Position numbers and translations under genes: made by a program | The notes under the pieces: model-generated | What the model was told of the DNA's origin: nothing | The model's database searches: none | Seen by the model: the letters and a program-made list of their open reading frames with translations, nothing else | Origin: JAFGPS01 sp964570855 | GTDB taxonomy: Bacteria > Planctomycetota > Phycisphaerae > Sedimentisphaerales > Anaerobacaceae | Length of the DNA stretch: 58,371 nucleotides | Direction of reading: 5' to 3' | NCBI GenBank assembly: GCA_964570855.1 | Contig: CAZMZR010000011.1 | Coordinates: 1-58,371, forward strand | Shown here: positions 35,382-44,310 of the stretch, piece after piece | Layout of the letters: every line of letters starts with the position of its first letter | Numbering within the stretch: the first letter of the stretch is position 1

Positions 35382-36557
35382 CTACGTTTTAGCACTCTCT
35401 GTTCTATGTTTCAAGCTGCTGGCCACCTCTCTTCTGGCCCAGGAATCCGCCTCAAGAAGTTCTTCGAGAGTTACACTTTTTTTAACATTATGCCTATCCA
35501 AGCAATGTTCGATTAGTTCGACTATGGTAACAAAATTAATTCTTCCTGCCAAGAATTCCCCAACCGCCGCTTCGTTTGCAGCATTGAAAACAACTGCAGC
35601 CGTACCACCGGTTCGCGCAACCTCAAAACCCAATGCAAGTGCACGAAACACTTCCAGATTAGGTTTCTCAAACGTAAGACTACCTATTTTATCAAGCCAC
35701 AAAGGCCTGGTGATTCCCGCAACACGGTCAGGATAGGTTAAAGCATATTGAATCGGAAGACACATATCCGGCTCACCGAGCTGTGCTATCACCGAGCCAT
35801 CCACAAATTCGACAAGAGAGTGCACAATCGACTCAGGGTGAATCAAAACATCGATCTTTTCAGCCGGCATATCAAAAAGCCAGCGAGCCTCGATAACCTC
35901 AAATGCCTTGTTCATCATGGTAGCCGAGTCAATAGTGATTTTCGGTCCCATATCCCACACAGGATGCGAGAGAGCCTGTTCCAGCGATACGTTTTTTATA
36001 TCTTCGATAGAGGCCCGCCTAAAGGGACCACCCGAAGCAGTCAGGATAATTTTACTAACTTCCTCGCGACTGCCTGACTGCATTGCCTGGAAAATCGCCG
36101 AATGTTCACTGTCCACGGGCAGGACCGTACTACCGTTATCCTTAGCCTCTTTCATTAAAAGCTCACCTGCAATAACAAGCGGCTCCTTATTCGCGATGGC
36201 AAGCTGCTTGCCGCTTCTGGCGGCGGCAAGAACCGCAGGCAACCCGGCTGATCCGACAACAGCAGTAAGAACAATATCAACCTCTTCAAGCCGTGCAATT
36301 TCAATCAATCCGTCCGGTCCGGCGATTATCTCGATATCCGAATCGCCGATCAACTCTCTTAGCTCTTTGTCATAGTCAGGATTTGTAACAGCGATAACTT
36401 TGGGCTTGTACTGCATGGCCTGTTCAGCCAAAAGCCGTACATTGCTATGAGCGCTGAGCGCACTGATTTGGTACCGGGGCCCGAGAGCATCGATTACACG
36501 CAACGCATTTTTGCCGATCGACCCGGTCGAACCCAAAATTGCGATATTCTTGACCAT
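35382..36557 (-). CDS. dxr: 1-deoxy-D-xylulose 5-phosphate reductoisomerase
   Basis: 391 residues, standard length. The second enzyme of the methylerythritol phosphate route to isoprenoids, it converts DXP to MEP with NADPH in the cytoplasm. GSTGSIGKNAL at 9-19 binds NADPH; ANKEPLV, PVDSEHSAIFQ and SGGPFR are the metal- and substrate-binding motifs. The C-terminal helical domain with AVVFNAANEAAV is intact. It lies between hisG and the rseP homologue on the same strand. Confidence 0.96.
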   Translation of the reverse strand: MVKNIAILGSTGSIGKNALRVIDALGPRYQISALSAHSNVRLLAEQAMQYKPKVIAVTNPDYDKELRELIGDSDIEIIAGPDGLIEIARLEEVDIVLTAVVGSAGLPAVLAAARSGKQLAIANKEPLVIAGELLMKEAKDNGSTVLPVDSEHSAIFQAMQSGSREEVSKIILTASGGPFRRASIEDIKNVSLEQALSHPVWDMGPKITIDSATMMNKAFEVIEARWLFDMPAEKIDVLIHPESIVHSLVEFVDGSVIAQLGEPDMCLPIQYALTYPDRVAGITRPLWLDKIGSLTFEKPNLEVFRALALGFEVARTGGTAAVVFNAANEAAVGEFLAGRINFVTIVELIEHCLDRHNVKKSVTLEELLEADSWARREVASSLKHRTESAKT

Positions 36558-36652
36558 AGATACTAATTCCGGAAATCAAAATATGCTTCTGAATAAGTAT
36601 ATCGGATTTGATATAGATAGCAAGAAAACTGTAGCTTGTATTGTATGTATTA

Positions 36653-37528
36653 TTAGTGGATAACCTTATTGAGAGGGTAGGTGATTACGCCTGATGCTCC
36701 TGCTCTCTTGAGAGCCGGGACCAAAGTACGCTCGATTTTACCCTCAATAATCACTTCTATAGCTATATACTCCGGATCCGCCAGAGAGGAAATTGTAGGG
36801 CTTTTCTCCGAAGGCAATACTTCCAGTATCGAATCCAGATCTTTCTTTTTTATGTTCATCTTTAATCCGACTTTGCTGCGAGCTTCGATTGCCGCGTTGA
36901 GTAATATGGAGATATTTTCCATTTTCTCCCTCTTGAACTTATTACTCCAGGCCTGCTTATTGGCGATAAACCTTGTAGTAGAGCTTATTACCGTATCTAT
37001 TATCCGCAGATTATTCGCCTGCAGCGACGAACCTGTCTCGGTAAGTTCCACGATGGCATCCACCAAACGAGCTTTCACCTCCGTAGCTCCCCAGCTAAAT
37101 TCCACCTTTACATTGATATTCTTATCTGCGAAGTATTTCTTTGTCACGTTAACCAGCTCGGTAGCGATTATACCACCGGCCAGGTCCTCCACTTTCCTGA
37201 CCTTCGATTCATCAGGAACGGCCAATACCCATCTGGCAGGCTTGCTTGTCGCTTTGCTGTATGCAAGTTCGCAGATTTCCTTTATATCCGAACCGTTTTC
37301 CATTATCCAGTCATAGCCGGTAATGCCCGCATCGAGGACACCATCTTCAACATACCTGCTCATTTCCTGAGCCCGCAGCATAATAAGCTGAATTTGGCTG
37401 TCGTCAATACGAGGTAAATAACTTCTTTCAGAATCGGCGATGTTAAAACCGGATTTACCAAAAAGCTCTACGGTTGCCTTTTGCAGACTACCCGCGGGAA
37501 TGCCTAATTTTAATATTTCTTCTGCCAT
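36653..37528 (-). CDS. hisG: ATP phosphoribosyltransferase, long form
   Basis: 291 residues: the long HisG form, with a C-terminal regulatory domain (about 215-291) that binds histidine. It catalyses the first step of histidine synthesis, ATP plus PRPP. Visible are the N-terminal LGIPAGSLQKATVELFGKSG, DAGITGYDW, and the PRPP-binding region EVKARLVDAIVELTETGSSL. No other his gene is nearby; it sits in a run of unrelated housekeeping genes between the HhH-GPD-like gene and dxr. Confidence 0.94.
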   Translation of the reverse strand: MAEEILKLGIPAGSLQKATVELFGKSGFNIADSERSYLPRIDDSQIQLIMLRAQEMSRYVEDGVLDAGITGYDWIMENGSDIKEICELAYSKATSKPARWVLAVPDESKVRKVEDLAGGIIATELVNVTKKYFADKNINVKVEFSWGATEVKARLVDAIVELTETGSSLQANNLRIIDTVISSTTRFIANKQAWSNKFKREKMENISILLNAAIEARSKVGLKMNIKKKDLDSILEVLPSEKSPTISSLADPEYIAIEVIIEGKIERTLVPALKRAGASGVITYPLNKVIH

Positions 37529-37566
37529 CGTTTTGTTTAATACACTTTTAATATAATTTCCTGATT

Positions 37567-38256
37567 TTATTTTTTTGCCTTCTTCTTAGTCCTGGTTGTT
37601 TTTTTCTTTTCTGTTTTAGTTTTAATCCTGGTTTTGGTCTTCTTCCTGCTTTTAGCTGTTTCACTTTCATGCCTGAGAAGTGCATAAAACTCATATCCGT
37701 TTTTCGCCGGAATTTGCTTTGTCAAAAAGCCGGAAATCTGCTGCTCGTCGGCATCACCATCAACCAAATCATTTATCTTAAGATAATTGACTATATTTTC
37801 CGTAAGTGGTACAGCATGGCCGTGCAGAGATGTGAGCATACAGTAATCGATGACGAAACGGCTGATGCCATCGATCTTCTCAAGGATTTGCCGGGCCGGA
37901 CGTTTGCCGAGTTTCTTCAATGCCTCAAGATTAACTCTATGATAGTCGTTGTAAATAGCCTGAAGAATCTTACTGATTCTCGAAGCTATCTCCCTTGTCT
38001 GTGGTGTATTCTCACCCAGCACTTCAATAATTTCTTCCGTCCGCGAAACGCGTAAATCGTTTAAATCAATGAAATATTCGGGGAATTTCTTAATAGCAGA
38101 TTCTGTTGCTTTATCACTCATTTTTTCGCTGATAACAGCAAAGACAATAGCATCCATCACCGTTTCGTAGCTGATTTCCTGAGCTTTTGGATATTGATGC
38201 TTTAATGAGCGATACAAACTCTGTATCTTCTTCGAATACTCTTTACTATTCTTCAT
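37567..38256 (-). CDS. Degenerate HhH-GPD (endonuclease III-like) protein with Lys-rich tail
   Basis: 229 residues. About 1-190 align by eye with the helix-hairpin-helix glycosylase fold of endonuclease III: ETVMDAIVFAVISEKMSD, then TPQTREIASRISKILQ, then the hairpin ILEKIDGISRFVIDYCML. The catalytic lysine of Nth (GVGRKTA) is replaced by Phe (DGISRFVID), the catalytic aspartate (VDTHI) by Thr/Glu (VPLTENI), and the iron-sulfur cysteines are missing. The last 30 residues are almost all Lys, Arg and Thr, a non-specific nucleic-acid-binding tail. It is probably a DNA- or RNA-binding protein without glycosylase activity. It lies between rbfA and hisG; AGAGG precedes its ATG. Confidence 0.7.
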   Translation of the reverse strand: MKNSKEYSKKIQSLYRSLKHQYPKAQEISYETVMDAIVFAVISEKMSDKATESAIKKFPEYFIDLNDLRVSRTEEIIEVLGENTPQTREIASRISKILQAIYNDYHRVNLEALKKLGKRPARQILEKIDGISRFVIDYCMLTSLHGHAVPLTENIVNYLKINDLVDGDADEQQISGFLTKQIPAKNGYEFYALLRHESETAKSRKKTKTRIKTKTEKKKTTRTKKKAKK

Positions 38257-38332
38257 ATCAGCCTCTGCCTGGATAGGTCAACCGGAAAAGACTCGGCATT
38301 TCAGCGTTCGACGAGTCAATCGTTCAAATATT

Positions 38333-38722
38333 TTAATATTCATGCATCTGGTCGTCTATTATGTTCTTTTTACGCTCACTGGATGTCTGGTCTATTAATT
38401 TGAGTATGTCAAGCGTCTTTTTGAATTTATCATCCATATGAAAATGTAAAACAGGGCAAAACTTACTCTGCATGCCGTCGGCAAGCATAGATTGTATTCT
38501 GCTTTTCGCATGTGTTATTGCAGTGAAAGTCTTATTCTGGCTTGTCTGGTCCTTACCAAAGATGCTAATATATACATTAGCACTTCGCAGATCAGTTGCC
38601 ATTTCGACCCTCGTAACGCTCACGAGCCCTTCAATACGTGGGTCGTTAAGATGGTTTGAGATAGCTTCACTAACCGCTTCCCTTACTATGCGAGCTACCT
38701 TTTCCTGCCTTCGAGTTGCCAT
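38333..38722 (-). CDS. rbfA: Ribosome-binding factor A
   Basis: 129 residues, normal size, with the KH-like fold. It binds the 30S subunit during maturation of the 16S rRNA 5' end and helps in the cold. The N-terminus RRQEKVARIVREAVSEAI, the core VSVTRVEMATDLRSANVYIS and the conserved HFHMDD segment are diagnostic. It lies 53 bases after infB, in the usual nusA-infB-rbfA order. Confidence 0.95.
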   Translation of the reverse strand: MATRRQEKVARIVREAVSEAISNHLNDPRIEGLVSVTRVEMATDLRSANVYISIFGKDQTSQNKTFTAITHAKSRIQSMLADGMQSKFCPVLHFHMDDKFKKTLDILKLIDQTSSERKKNIIDDQMHEY

Positions 38723-38775
38723 TTTTATGCAGCGTACAGTTTTTGTTTTATTTTATATAATAATCAATAGCCGGT

Positions 38776-41409
38776 TCAAAGCGTTCTGGCTATTTTAACG
38801 ATTTCATAGAACTCAAGAACATCATCGCCCTTAATATCGTCGAATCCCGCTATCTTAATGCCGCATTCGAGGCCCGTCTTTACTTCGCGGGCATCATTCT
38901 TGAAATGCTTTAGCGTATCTATACTCAAGTTATCTTTAAGCACAATATTGTCGCGTATCAATCGCACCCTGGCATTCTTGGTTACGACTCCGCTGCTGAC
39001 ATAACAACCGGCTATTGTGCCGATTCGAGAAATTTTGAAAATAGTCCTTACAACCGCTCTGCCAAGACTATTTTCCTGTTCTTCCGGTTTGAGCAGACCA
39101 ACCATGGATTTCTGTAAATCTTCGGTGATACGATATATAATATTGTAAAGCCTTATCTCAACGCCTCCGGCTTCAGCGATTTTAGCGGCGTGCTCCTCGC
39201 TAACAACATTAAAGCCTATAATTATAGCATTCGATGCCTCGGCAAGTACAACATCACCCTCGGTAATTCCACCCGGAGCTGAATGCAGAATATTTATTTT
39301 CACTTCCGGAGTGCTTAAATCAGTCAGGTATTTCCTTAAAACATCGACTGAGCCCTGAACGTCAGCCCGGATGATAAGATTAAGTGTTTCCGTTTTGCCC
39401 GCTTCAATCTGGCTGAATAAATTATCCAGGGTCACCTGAGTTCTTTCAGCCAGAGAATGCTCTCTGCTGCGTACCTGCTTTTCCTCGGCGGCCAACTTGG
39501 CCCTGTTAATATCATCCAGACAATAAAATTTATCGCCTGCCTGAGGGATATCGTTCAGGCCGATTATCTCCACAGGCATAGAGCTTGTAGCCGCCTTTAT
39601 ATTCTTACCGTAGCTGTTTTTCAGCATTTTCACTCTGCCGAAAGTGCTGCCGGCCAATATTATATCCCCTTTTTGTATTATACCTTCCTTGACCAACAGG
39701 GTCGCCACCGGGCCGCGTTTTGCCGACATACTCGCTTCAATAACCCATCCTGTCGCGGGGATCGTATTATCGGCTTTTAGTTCAAGTAATTCAGCTACAT
39801 AGTCAAGAGATTCAAGTAAATCATTTATACCCTCACCGGTCGTAGCGCTTGTTTTAACTACTTCGGTCTGACCACCCCATTCTGCAGGTGTCAGGTCGTG
39901 CTCTGAAAATTGAGCGTAGATACGGTTTATATCGCAGCCGGGTAAATCTATTTTGTTCAGTGCGACTATAATTGGTACGTTTGCTGCTTTGCTGTGGGCT
40001 ATCGCTTCTATGGTCTGCGGCATTACTCCATCGTCTGCAGCTACCACCAGCACCACAACATCGGTCATATTGGCACCTCTGGCACGCATAGCTGTAAAAG
40101 CCTCGTGCCCGGGAGTATCGAGAAAAGTTACTTTCTTATCGTCCCAGACAACTTCAGATGCCCCGATATGCTGCGTAATCCCCCCGGCCTCACCCTCTGC
40201 TATATGTGTGGATCTGATTTTATCAAGCAGGCTTGTCTTGCCATGGTCAACGTGTCCGAGCATTGCGGCAACTACACCACGTTTTTCCAGTTTTTTACGC
40301 TCTCGTTGTTCAAATTCTTCTTGTATCTCTTCCTCCAGAGTATTTTTATATTCTACAACCAGCTCGGTTTCAAACTCCAAAGCAATCAGTTCCGCGACAT
40401 CGTTGCTTATTACCTGATTAGCTGTAGCCATTACACCTTGCTGCATTAGTTTTCCAATAATATCCGTTGATTTGACCGCAAGAGCCGCTGATAAATCTTT
40501 TACAATAATCGGCTCACTAACAACGGCTTTTAACGGCCGAACCAGAGCACTGACTCTAAGCTTGGATTTAGCAGCAATTTTACGCACCGGTCTTGAACGT
40601 AAACCCTCGCCGGCAGCGGCATCCAGCCGGGCTTTTCTTTCCTCAATATCTCTTTGTCGCCATTTGCTGCTGACTTTGGACTTTTTTATTGCGTCCAGGT
40701 TCGATTCTTCCCGTCTTCGTCCGTGTGTCCGCTCCTTATGTCGTTTTGGCGACTGTTTCTTTTCCGCAGGCGAAGCAAACTTCATATCTTCCTGCTTATT
40801 CTGACTGTACATCAAAGGTTCGGTAACCGGTGCATCATACCGAACTCTCGTCCTGGGCTTTGGACGACGGCGTGCCGGTTCAGGTGCTTCGACCCTAACA
40901 ACCTGAGGTCCACTTAAGCGAGCAGGTGCCGGCTTTTCGAGAATTGGACCCGCAGGTACTATTGGTTCCGGTTCCGGCTCCGGCTCCGGTTGGACAGGCT
41001 CTTTGCCTTCCTTTTTTTCTGTGCCTGGCGGCTCCTCAATAGATACTGCAGTAGCTTGTTGCTCTTGTTCAGCTTCAGCTATAGTAGTTTCGGCAGTTAT
41101 TGCATCGGCGTGCTCGGCTTTGGTCTCTGCATCTTCAGTCTTTTGAGCTATGACCTTTTCAGTGGGTGATTTTTTCTTCGTTTTCTTCTTCTTGATTCGA
41201 ACCTTATCCAAATCCACCTTACCAGAGGTTTCAATGGTGGTTATATTTTCTCCCTCACTAAACCACTCCCGGATAGTTGCCGCCAAACCAGCCGATATAA
41301 CCGACATATGGTTCTTTACGTCCAGATCTTCATCCTGGCACTTTCTTACAACAGCAGAGCTTTTTACTCCGAGTTCCTTGGCTAAAATGTAAATTCTTGT
41401 AGTAGCCAA
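38776..41409 (-). CDS. infB: Translation initiation factor IF-2
   Basis: 877 residues from a TTG at 41409, which has GGAG 6 bases upstream; an in-frame TTG at 41421 is too close to that ribosome site. The first 50 residues are the IF2 N-terminal module (TRIYILAKELGVKSSAVV). A long Glu/Pro/Lys-rich linker follows, then a second IF2_N-like segment, and the GTPase domain with GHVDHGKTS, DTPGHEAF and NKIDLP. Domains II-IV bind initiator tRNA. IF-2 guides fMet-tRNA to the 30S subunit. It lies between nusA and rbfA. Confidence 0.96.
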   Translation of the reverse strand: MATTRIYILAKELGVKSSAVVRKCQDEDLDVKNHMSVISAGLAATIREWFSEGENITTIETSGKVDLDKVRIKKKKTKKKSPTEKVIAQKTEDAETKAEHADAITAETTIAEAEQEQQATAVSIEEPPGTEKKEGKEPVQPEPEPEPEPIVPAGPILEKPAPARLSGPQVVRVEAPEPARRRPKPRTRVRYDAPVTEPLMYSQNKQEDMKFASPAEKKQSPKRHKERTHGRRREESNLDAIKKSKVSSKWRQRDIEERKARLDAAAGEGLRSRPVRKIAAKSKLRVSALVRPLKAVVSEPIIVKDLSAALAVKSTDIIGKLMQQGVMATANQVISNDVAELIALEFETELVVEYKNTLEEEIQEEFEQRERKKLEKRGVVAAMLGHVDHGKTSLLDKIRSTHIAEGEAGGITQHIGASEVVWDDKKVTFLDTPGHEAFTAMRARGANMTDVVVLVVAADDGVMPQTIEAIAHSKAANVPIIVALNKIDLPGCDINRIYAQFSEHDLTPAEWGGQTEVVKTSATTGEGINDLLESLDYVAELLELKADNTIPATGWVIEASMSAKRGPVATLLVKEGIIQKGDIILAGSTFGRVKMLKNSYGKNIKAATSSMPVEIIGLNDIPQAGDKFYCLDDINRAKLAAEEKQVRSREHSLAERTQVTLDNLFSQIEAGKTETLNLIIRADVQGSVDVLRKYLTDLSTPEVKINILHSAPGGITEGDVVLAEASNAIIIGFNVVSEEHAAKIAEAGGVEIRLYNIIYRITEDLQKSMVGLLKPEEQENSLGRAVVRTIFKISRIGTIAGCYVSSGVVTKNARVRLIRDNIVLKDNLSIDTLKHFKNDAREVKTGLECGIKIAGFDDIKGDDVLEFYEIVKIARTL

Positions 41410-41527
41410 ACAATTCTCCAATCTAATCCATCATCAGTACTCATATATATTTTTGGATATGATTCAGGACTCCACTCGTATAACAGGTTCATCGAAAGAT
41501 AGAAACCCCTGAATATCCATAAAAAGC

Positions 41528-42748
41528 CTATTTTTCATTATCGCTTACCTTTGCCTGTTGAGCCAGTTGCTTCTCCGCTTCTTTCTGTTTAGATTCGTCC
41601 GCAAGACGTCTTGCCTCCCCAGCCGCTGCTTTAATGAGCCTCTCGGCCAGGTCCGCGTCTATCTTAAGCTCATTAATTAATGGCTCAACTCCCACATCAT
41701 CCAGATCGGGAACGGATATCACACCTAATGCTATAAGCTTGTCAACCATAGTATCATCAGCGTCTCCTACTGTCTTAACGCAGGTTGTCAATCGTTCGAT
41801 CCCCTGATTATATTCATCCGGTGTTAGTATATCGATATCCCAGTTAGTTAGTCTGGCAGCCAACCGAACATTTTGCCCGTGTTTACCAATCGCCAGACTG
41901 AGCTGGTCCTCATCTACAACCACCGTTGCCCGCCCCAATTCAAAACATAAGGCAATTTCACTGACTTTCGCGGGCATCAACGCATTTGAAACGAGCACCT
42001 GAGACGATTCGTTCCAGCGAACAATATCAATTTTCTCTCCACCAAGCTCATCAACAATGTTTTTTATCCTACTGCCCCGTACGCCCACACAAGCACCGAC
42101 AGGATCCACTTTGTCATCCATTGAGACCACGGCGACTTTGGTCCTGTACCCCGCCTCTCGCGCCAAAGCCCTTATTTCAATAATTTTCTCGTTAATCTCA
42201 GGCACCTCTAACTCGAACAATCGACGGATAAAATCAGGATGCGTGCGCGAGAGAATAATTTTGACCTGATTTGAGGTCTCTTTCACATCAAGAATCAGAC
42301 ATCTGATTCTCTCCCCGGCCCGATGTGTCTGACCCATTATCTGCTCGCTTCTCGGCATGAAACCTTCTGTCCAGCGATCCAGATTGACAATCAATGTCCC
42401 GCTTTCATATCGCACGACGGCGCCGCTTATGATCTCTCCTTTTCGTTGAATGAATTCAGCATATATACTATCTCTTTCACCGGCCCGAATTTTCTGAATG
42501 ATAACCTGCTTGGCTGTCTGAGCGGGAATTCGGCCGAGTCGTTTGATATCTATCTGAACATCGTCCTTGAAGGCGACAATTTGACCGTTGTTACGGTCGA
42601 TATTAACCACTATATTGCTTTCCGGTTCACCGAAATGCTTTCTGGCCGCTGAAACCATAGCTTCTTCAAGGTCCAGAAATATCAGTTCCTTGTCGATGTT
42701 TTTATCGCGAGCAATGTTCTCCACGATTCTTAGCAATTCCTGGTTCAT
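41528..42748 (-). CDS. nusA: Transcription termination/antitermination factor NusA
   Basis: 406 residues. The N-terminal RNA-polymerase-binding domain (1-125), S1 domain (about 130-200), two KH domains (about 205-345, VGACVGVRGSRIKNIVDELGGEKIDIVRW) and a C-terminal helix-hairpin-helix-like segment followed by a charged tail are seen. It controls pausing, termination and antitermination. The gene usually before it, rimP, is absent here. GGA lies 5 bases upstream of the ATG. A strong terminator at 42802-42829 ends 54 bases before this start, so the leader may be subject to attenuation. Confidence 0.95.
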   Translation of the reverse strand: MNQELLRIVENIARDKNIDKELIFLDLEEAMVSAARKHFGEPESNIVVNIDRNNGQIVAFKDDVQIDIKRLGRIPAQTAKQVIIQKIRAGERDSIYAEFIQRKGEIISGAVVRYESGTLIVNLDRWTEGFMPRSEQIMGQTHRAGERIRCLILDVKETSNQVKIILSRTHPDFIRRLFELEVPEINEKIIEIRALAREAGYRTKVAVVSMDDKVDPVGACVGVRGSRIKNIVDELGGEKIDIVRWNESSQVLVSNALMPAKVSEIALCFELGRATVVVDEDQLSLAIGKHGQNVRLAARLTNWDIDILTPDEYNQGIERLTTCVKTVGDADDTMVDKLIALGVISVPDLDDVGVEPLINELKIDADLAERLIKAAAGEARRLADESKQKEAEKQLAQQAKVSDNEK

Positions 42749-42801
42749 CGTTCCTATCTCTTTCCGATTAGAATTCAGCTCAATTAAAATCGATGCCCAA
42801 T

Positions 42802-42829
42802 AAAAAAAAAGGAAACCTCTCAGGTTTCC
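42802..42829 (-). terminator. Strong intrinsic terminator just before nusA
   Basis: GGAAACCT (42811-42818), CTC loop, AGGTTTCC (42822-42829): a perfect 8-bp stem with a 3-base loop, followed on the minus strand by nine T (42810-42802). Read toward nusA, it would stop any transcript started upstream. It either ends a separate RNA gene or acts as an attenuator of nusA. Confidence 0.88.
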
Positions 42830-43065
42830 ACTTCAAAGGGGAGCCCGTAAACCATAAACTCCCTAACAGGCCAAAACGAACAGAGGTTGTAGTTCCTTTT
42901 ACACTACATCATCTGCCTCCGATATGGGAACCCATTTCGCATTTGATTCTGCAATATGCGAACCCGACTAAAAACCTCATTCGTTTCCTGCCATTGAAGC
43001 AAAAACACCGATTCCCAAGCCACCATTCGCACAAAAACATAGCTGCAAAAACCCATTGTTCGTTT
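42811..43065 (-). ncRNA. Candidate structured RNA or nusA leader
   Basis: About 255 bases, read on the minus strand, with no credible protein frame but ordered pairing. AAACGAACA (43065-43057) pairs with TGTTCGTTT (42882-42874), closing a domain of about 190 bases. Inside it, TGGGAATC (43017-43010) pairs with GGTTCCCA (42932-42925, one G-T pair), and TTCGCAT (42962-42956) pairs with ATGCGAA (42942-42936). The intrinsic terminator at 42802-42829 follows. The neighbouring gene on the right appears to end at its own terminator (43288-43318), so a promoter should lie between. Size and nested stems recall 6S RNA, but I could not match its central bubble; it could equally be an attenuator leader. 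Confidence 0.4.
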
Positions 43066-43508
43066 ACTTTGCACTATTAACCAATCCTGTTATTAGCATG
43101 GTAAATACCTATCAATTCAAAGTTCAACTATGGTAGCTCTTTATATAAACCCTTACAGGCGAATTTATTATAATAATCGTCAAATCCGTTAAGAGCAATG
43201 ATTTTTTTATTGATTTTATATATTTTTTCGCCCAGAGCACTGATACTATCAAAATAAAATGGTCTTAAACATATAAAGTCCTAATAAAAAAGGGTTTCTT
43301 GTGCCAAAATCCCCTTTTCCTTACACGGTGACCTTATAGTGACTTTCTCATGATTCACGAAATTTTGTGGATAATTGGGCCGGCAGAGTCAATAAATGCT
43401 GTAGTTCCAAATCATAAGAAGAACAGGAATGATCCTTAAAATTAGATACGAACCAGACTCCGGATTAATCTTGAGATCATTTGATTCGGCATAATGACTG
43501 CGAGTGTA
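43066..43508. other. Intergenic region upstream of the candidate RNA
   Basis: AT-rich, no reading frame of note. It holds the terminator at 43288-43318 and presumably the promoter of the candidate RNA or of nusA. The best fit I see, TTGAAC then TACCAT 18 bases on (minus strand, about 43126-43097), is weak. Confidence 0.35.
43288..43318 (-). terminator. Terminator downstream of the 43509-44246 gene
   Basis: AAAAGGG at 43288-43294 pairs with CCCTTTT at 43312-43318. Read on the minus strand, the stem ends in a run of T. It lies 190 bases after the stop of the only upstream gene on that strand. Confidence 0.5.
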
Positions 43509-44246
43509 CTATAAACGCTGCTTTGTCAATGGGGCCAGATGCACTACCAATCTTTCTTGCTCGATATCTATGTTCTCCACCCGCACTCTATTACCACCAA
43601 TATAAAAAACGGGTTCAAAAGGTTCGTCATTGAGCAATGAACCAACGATTTTTGTCCGAAAATCCTGAGTATCTACAGAAAAATCCGCGAGTTTCTGAGT
43701 ATACATCTTTTTAGCAGCCGCCTTGGCAATGGGAGTGATATTCATAGCGCCGATTTTCATCTTGGTAACCTGCAGATTCACAAATCCGGCTTCATCAAAC
43801 TCTGGAACCAGTTCAATCGTTATAATAAATTCCACACCTCTGACATCTGCGGTCCCCATCAACACCACGGCACCCGGAACAAAAATAGCCGCCGGTGAAT
43901 AAAACATGATACCTTCGGATTGCACCGGCCAGTTCGCCCGAGATATTATATCATTTACACCTTCCTGTGTAATAACCACGTCAAATGGTTTACCGAGTTG
44001 TGAATCGTTATGGATTTTAGGAAGCAATTCATGCGTCCAGTATTTACTCACCTGCTCACGCTCGTAACCGTCGGGTTCGAGAACAACAGGATTATATCGA
44101 CCGGGTCTATATTTCAACAAACCAAGAACCGTAACTAATACAATAAAATCGATGATTAACCAAAAAATCAGCTTTTTTATTCTCGATTTTTTGCAATTTT
44201 TAAAATCTGTACCCATAGTCGGCATTTCTTTCTTGCTCGATATCAT
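43509..44246 (-). CDS. Hypothetical single-pass membrane protein
   Basis: 245 residues as the longest frame; an internal Met at residue 8 or 11 (MPTMGTDFK) is a possible true start. One membrane helix (about 26-46) is followed by an extracytoplasmic domain of about 190 residues with mixed alpha/beta pattern (VVITQEGVNDIISRANWP, GIMFYSPAAIFVPGAVVLMG). I recognise no family. It diverges from pyrF, whose start lies 65 bases away. The topology is clear, the function unknown. Confidence 0.65.
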   Translation of the reverse strand: MISSKKEMPTMGTDFKNCKKSRIKKLIFWLIIDFIVLVTVLGLLKYRPGRYNPVVLEPDGYEREQVSKYWTHELLPKIHNDSQLGKPFDVVITQEGVNDIISRANWPVQSEGIMFYSPAAIFVPGAVVLMGTADVRGVEFIITIELVPEFDEAGFVNLQVTKMKIGAMNITPIAKAAAKKMYTQKLADFSVDTQDFRTKIVGSLLNDEPFEPVFYIGGNRVRVENIDIEQERLVVHLAPLTKQRL

Positions 44247-44310
44247 ACAAGTTATTATAGTAATTTCATTGTTTGCTAAAAAGTCTTTTTCTAATATAAG
44301 GAATCATAAT

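Noticed and set aside
40970..41000. GGTTCCGGCTCC-type tandem repeat in infB
   Set aside because: It encodes the Pro-Glu repeat of the IF-2 linker, which is commonly low-complexity.
42811..43065. Firm call of 6S RNA
   Set aside because: Size and closing stem are suggestive, but I could not recognise the conserved central bubble; kept only as a candidate structured RNA.
42793..43080. 95-codon plus-strand frame upstream of nusA
   Set aside because: Runs through the intrinsic terminator and paired segments, has no ribosome site and no recognisable sequence.
44152..44310. Upstream extension of pyrF
   Set aside because: Overlaps the divergent gene; the ATG at 44311 has AAGGA and matches the family start.
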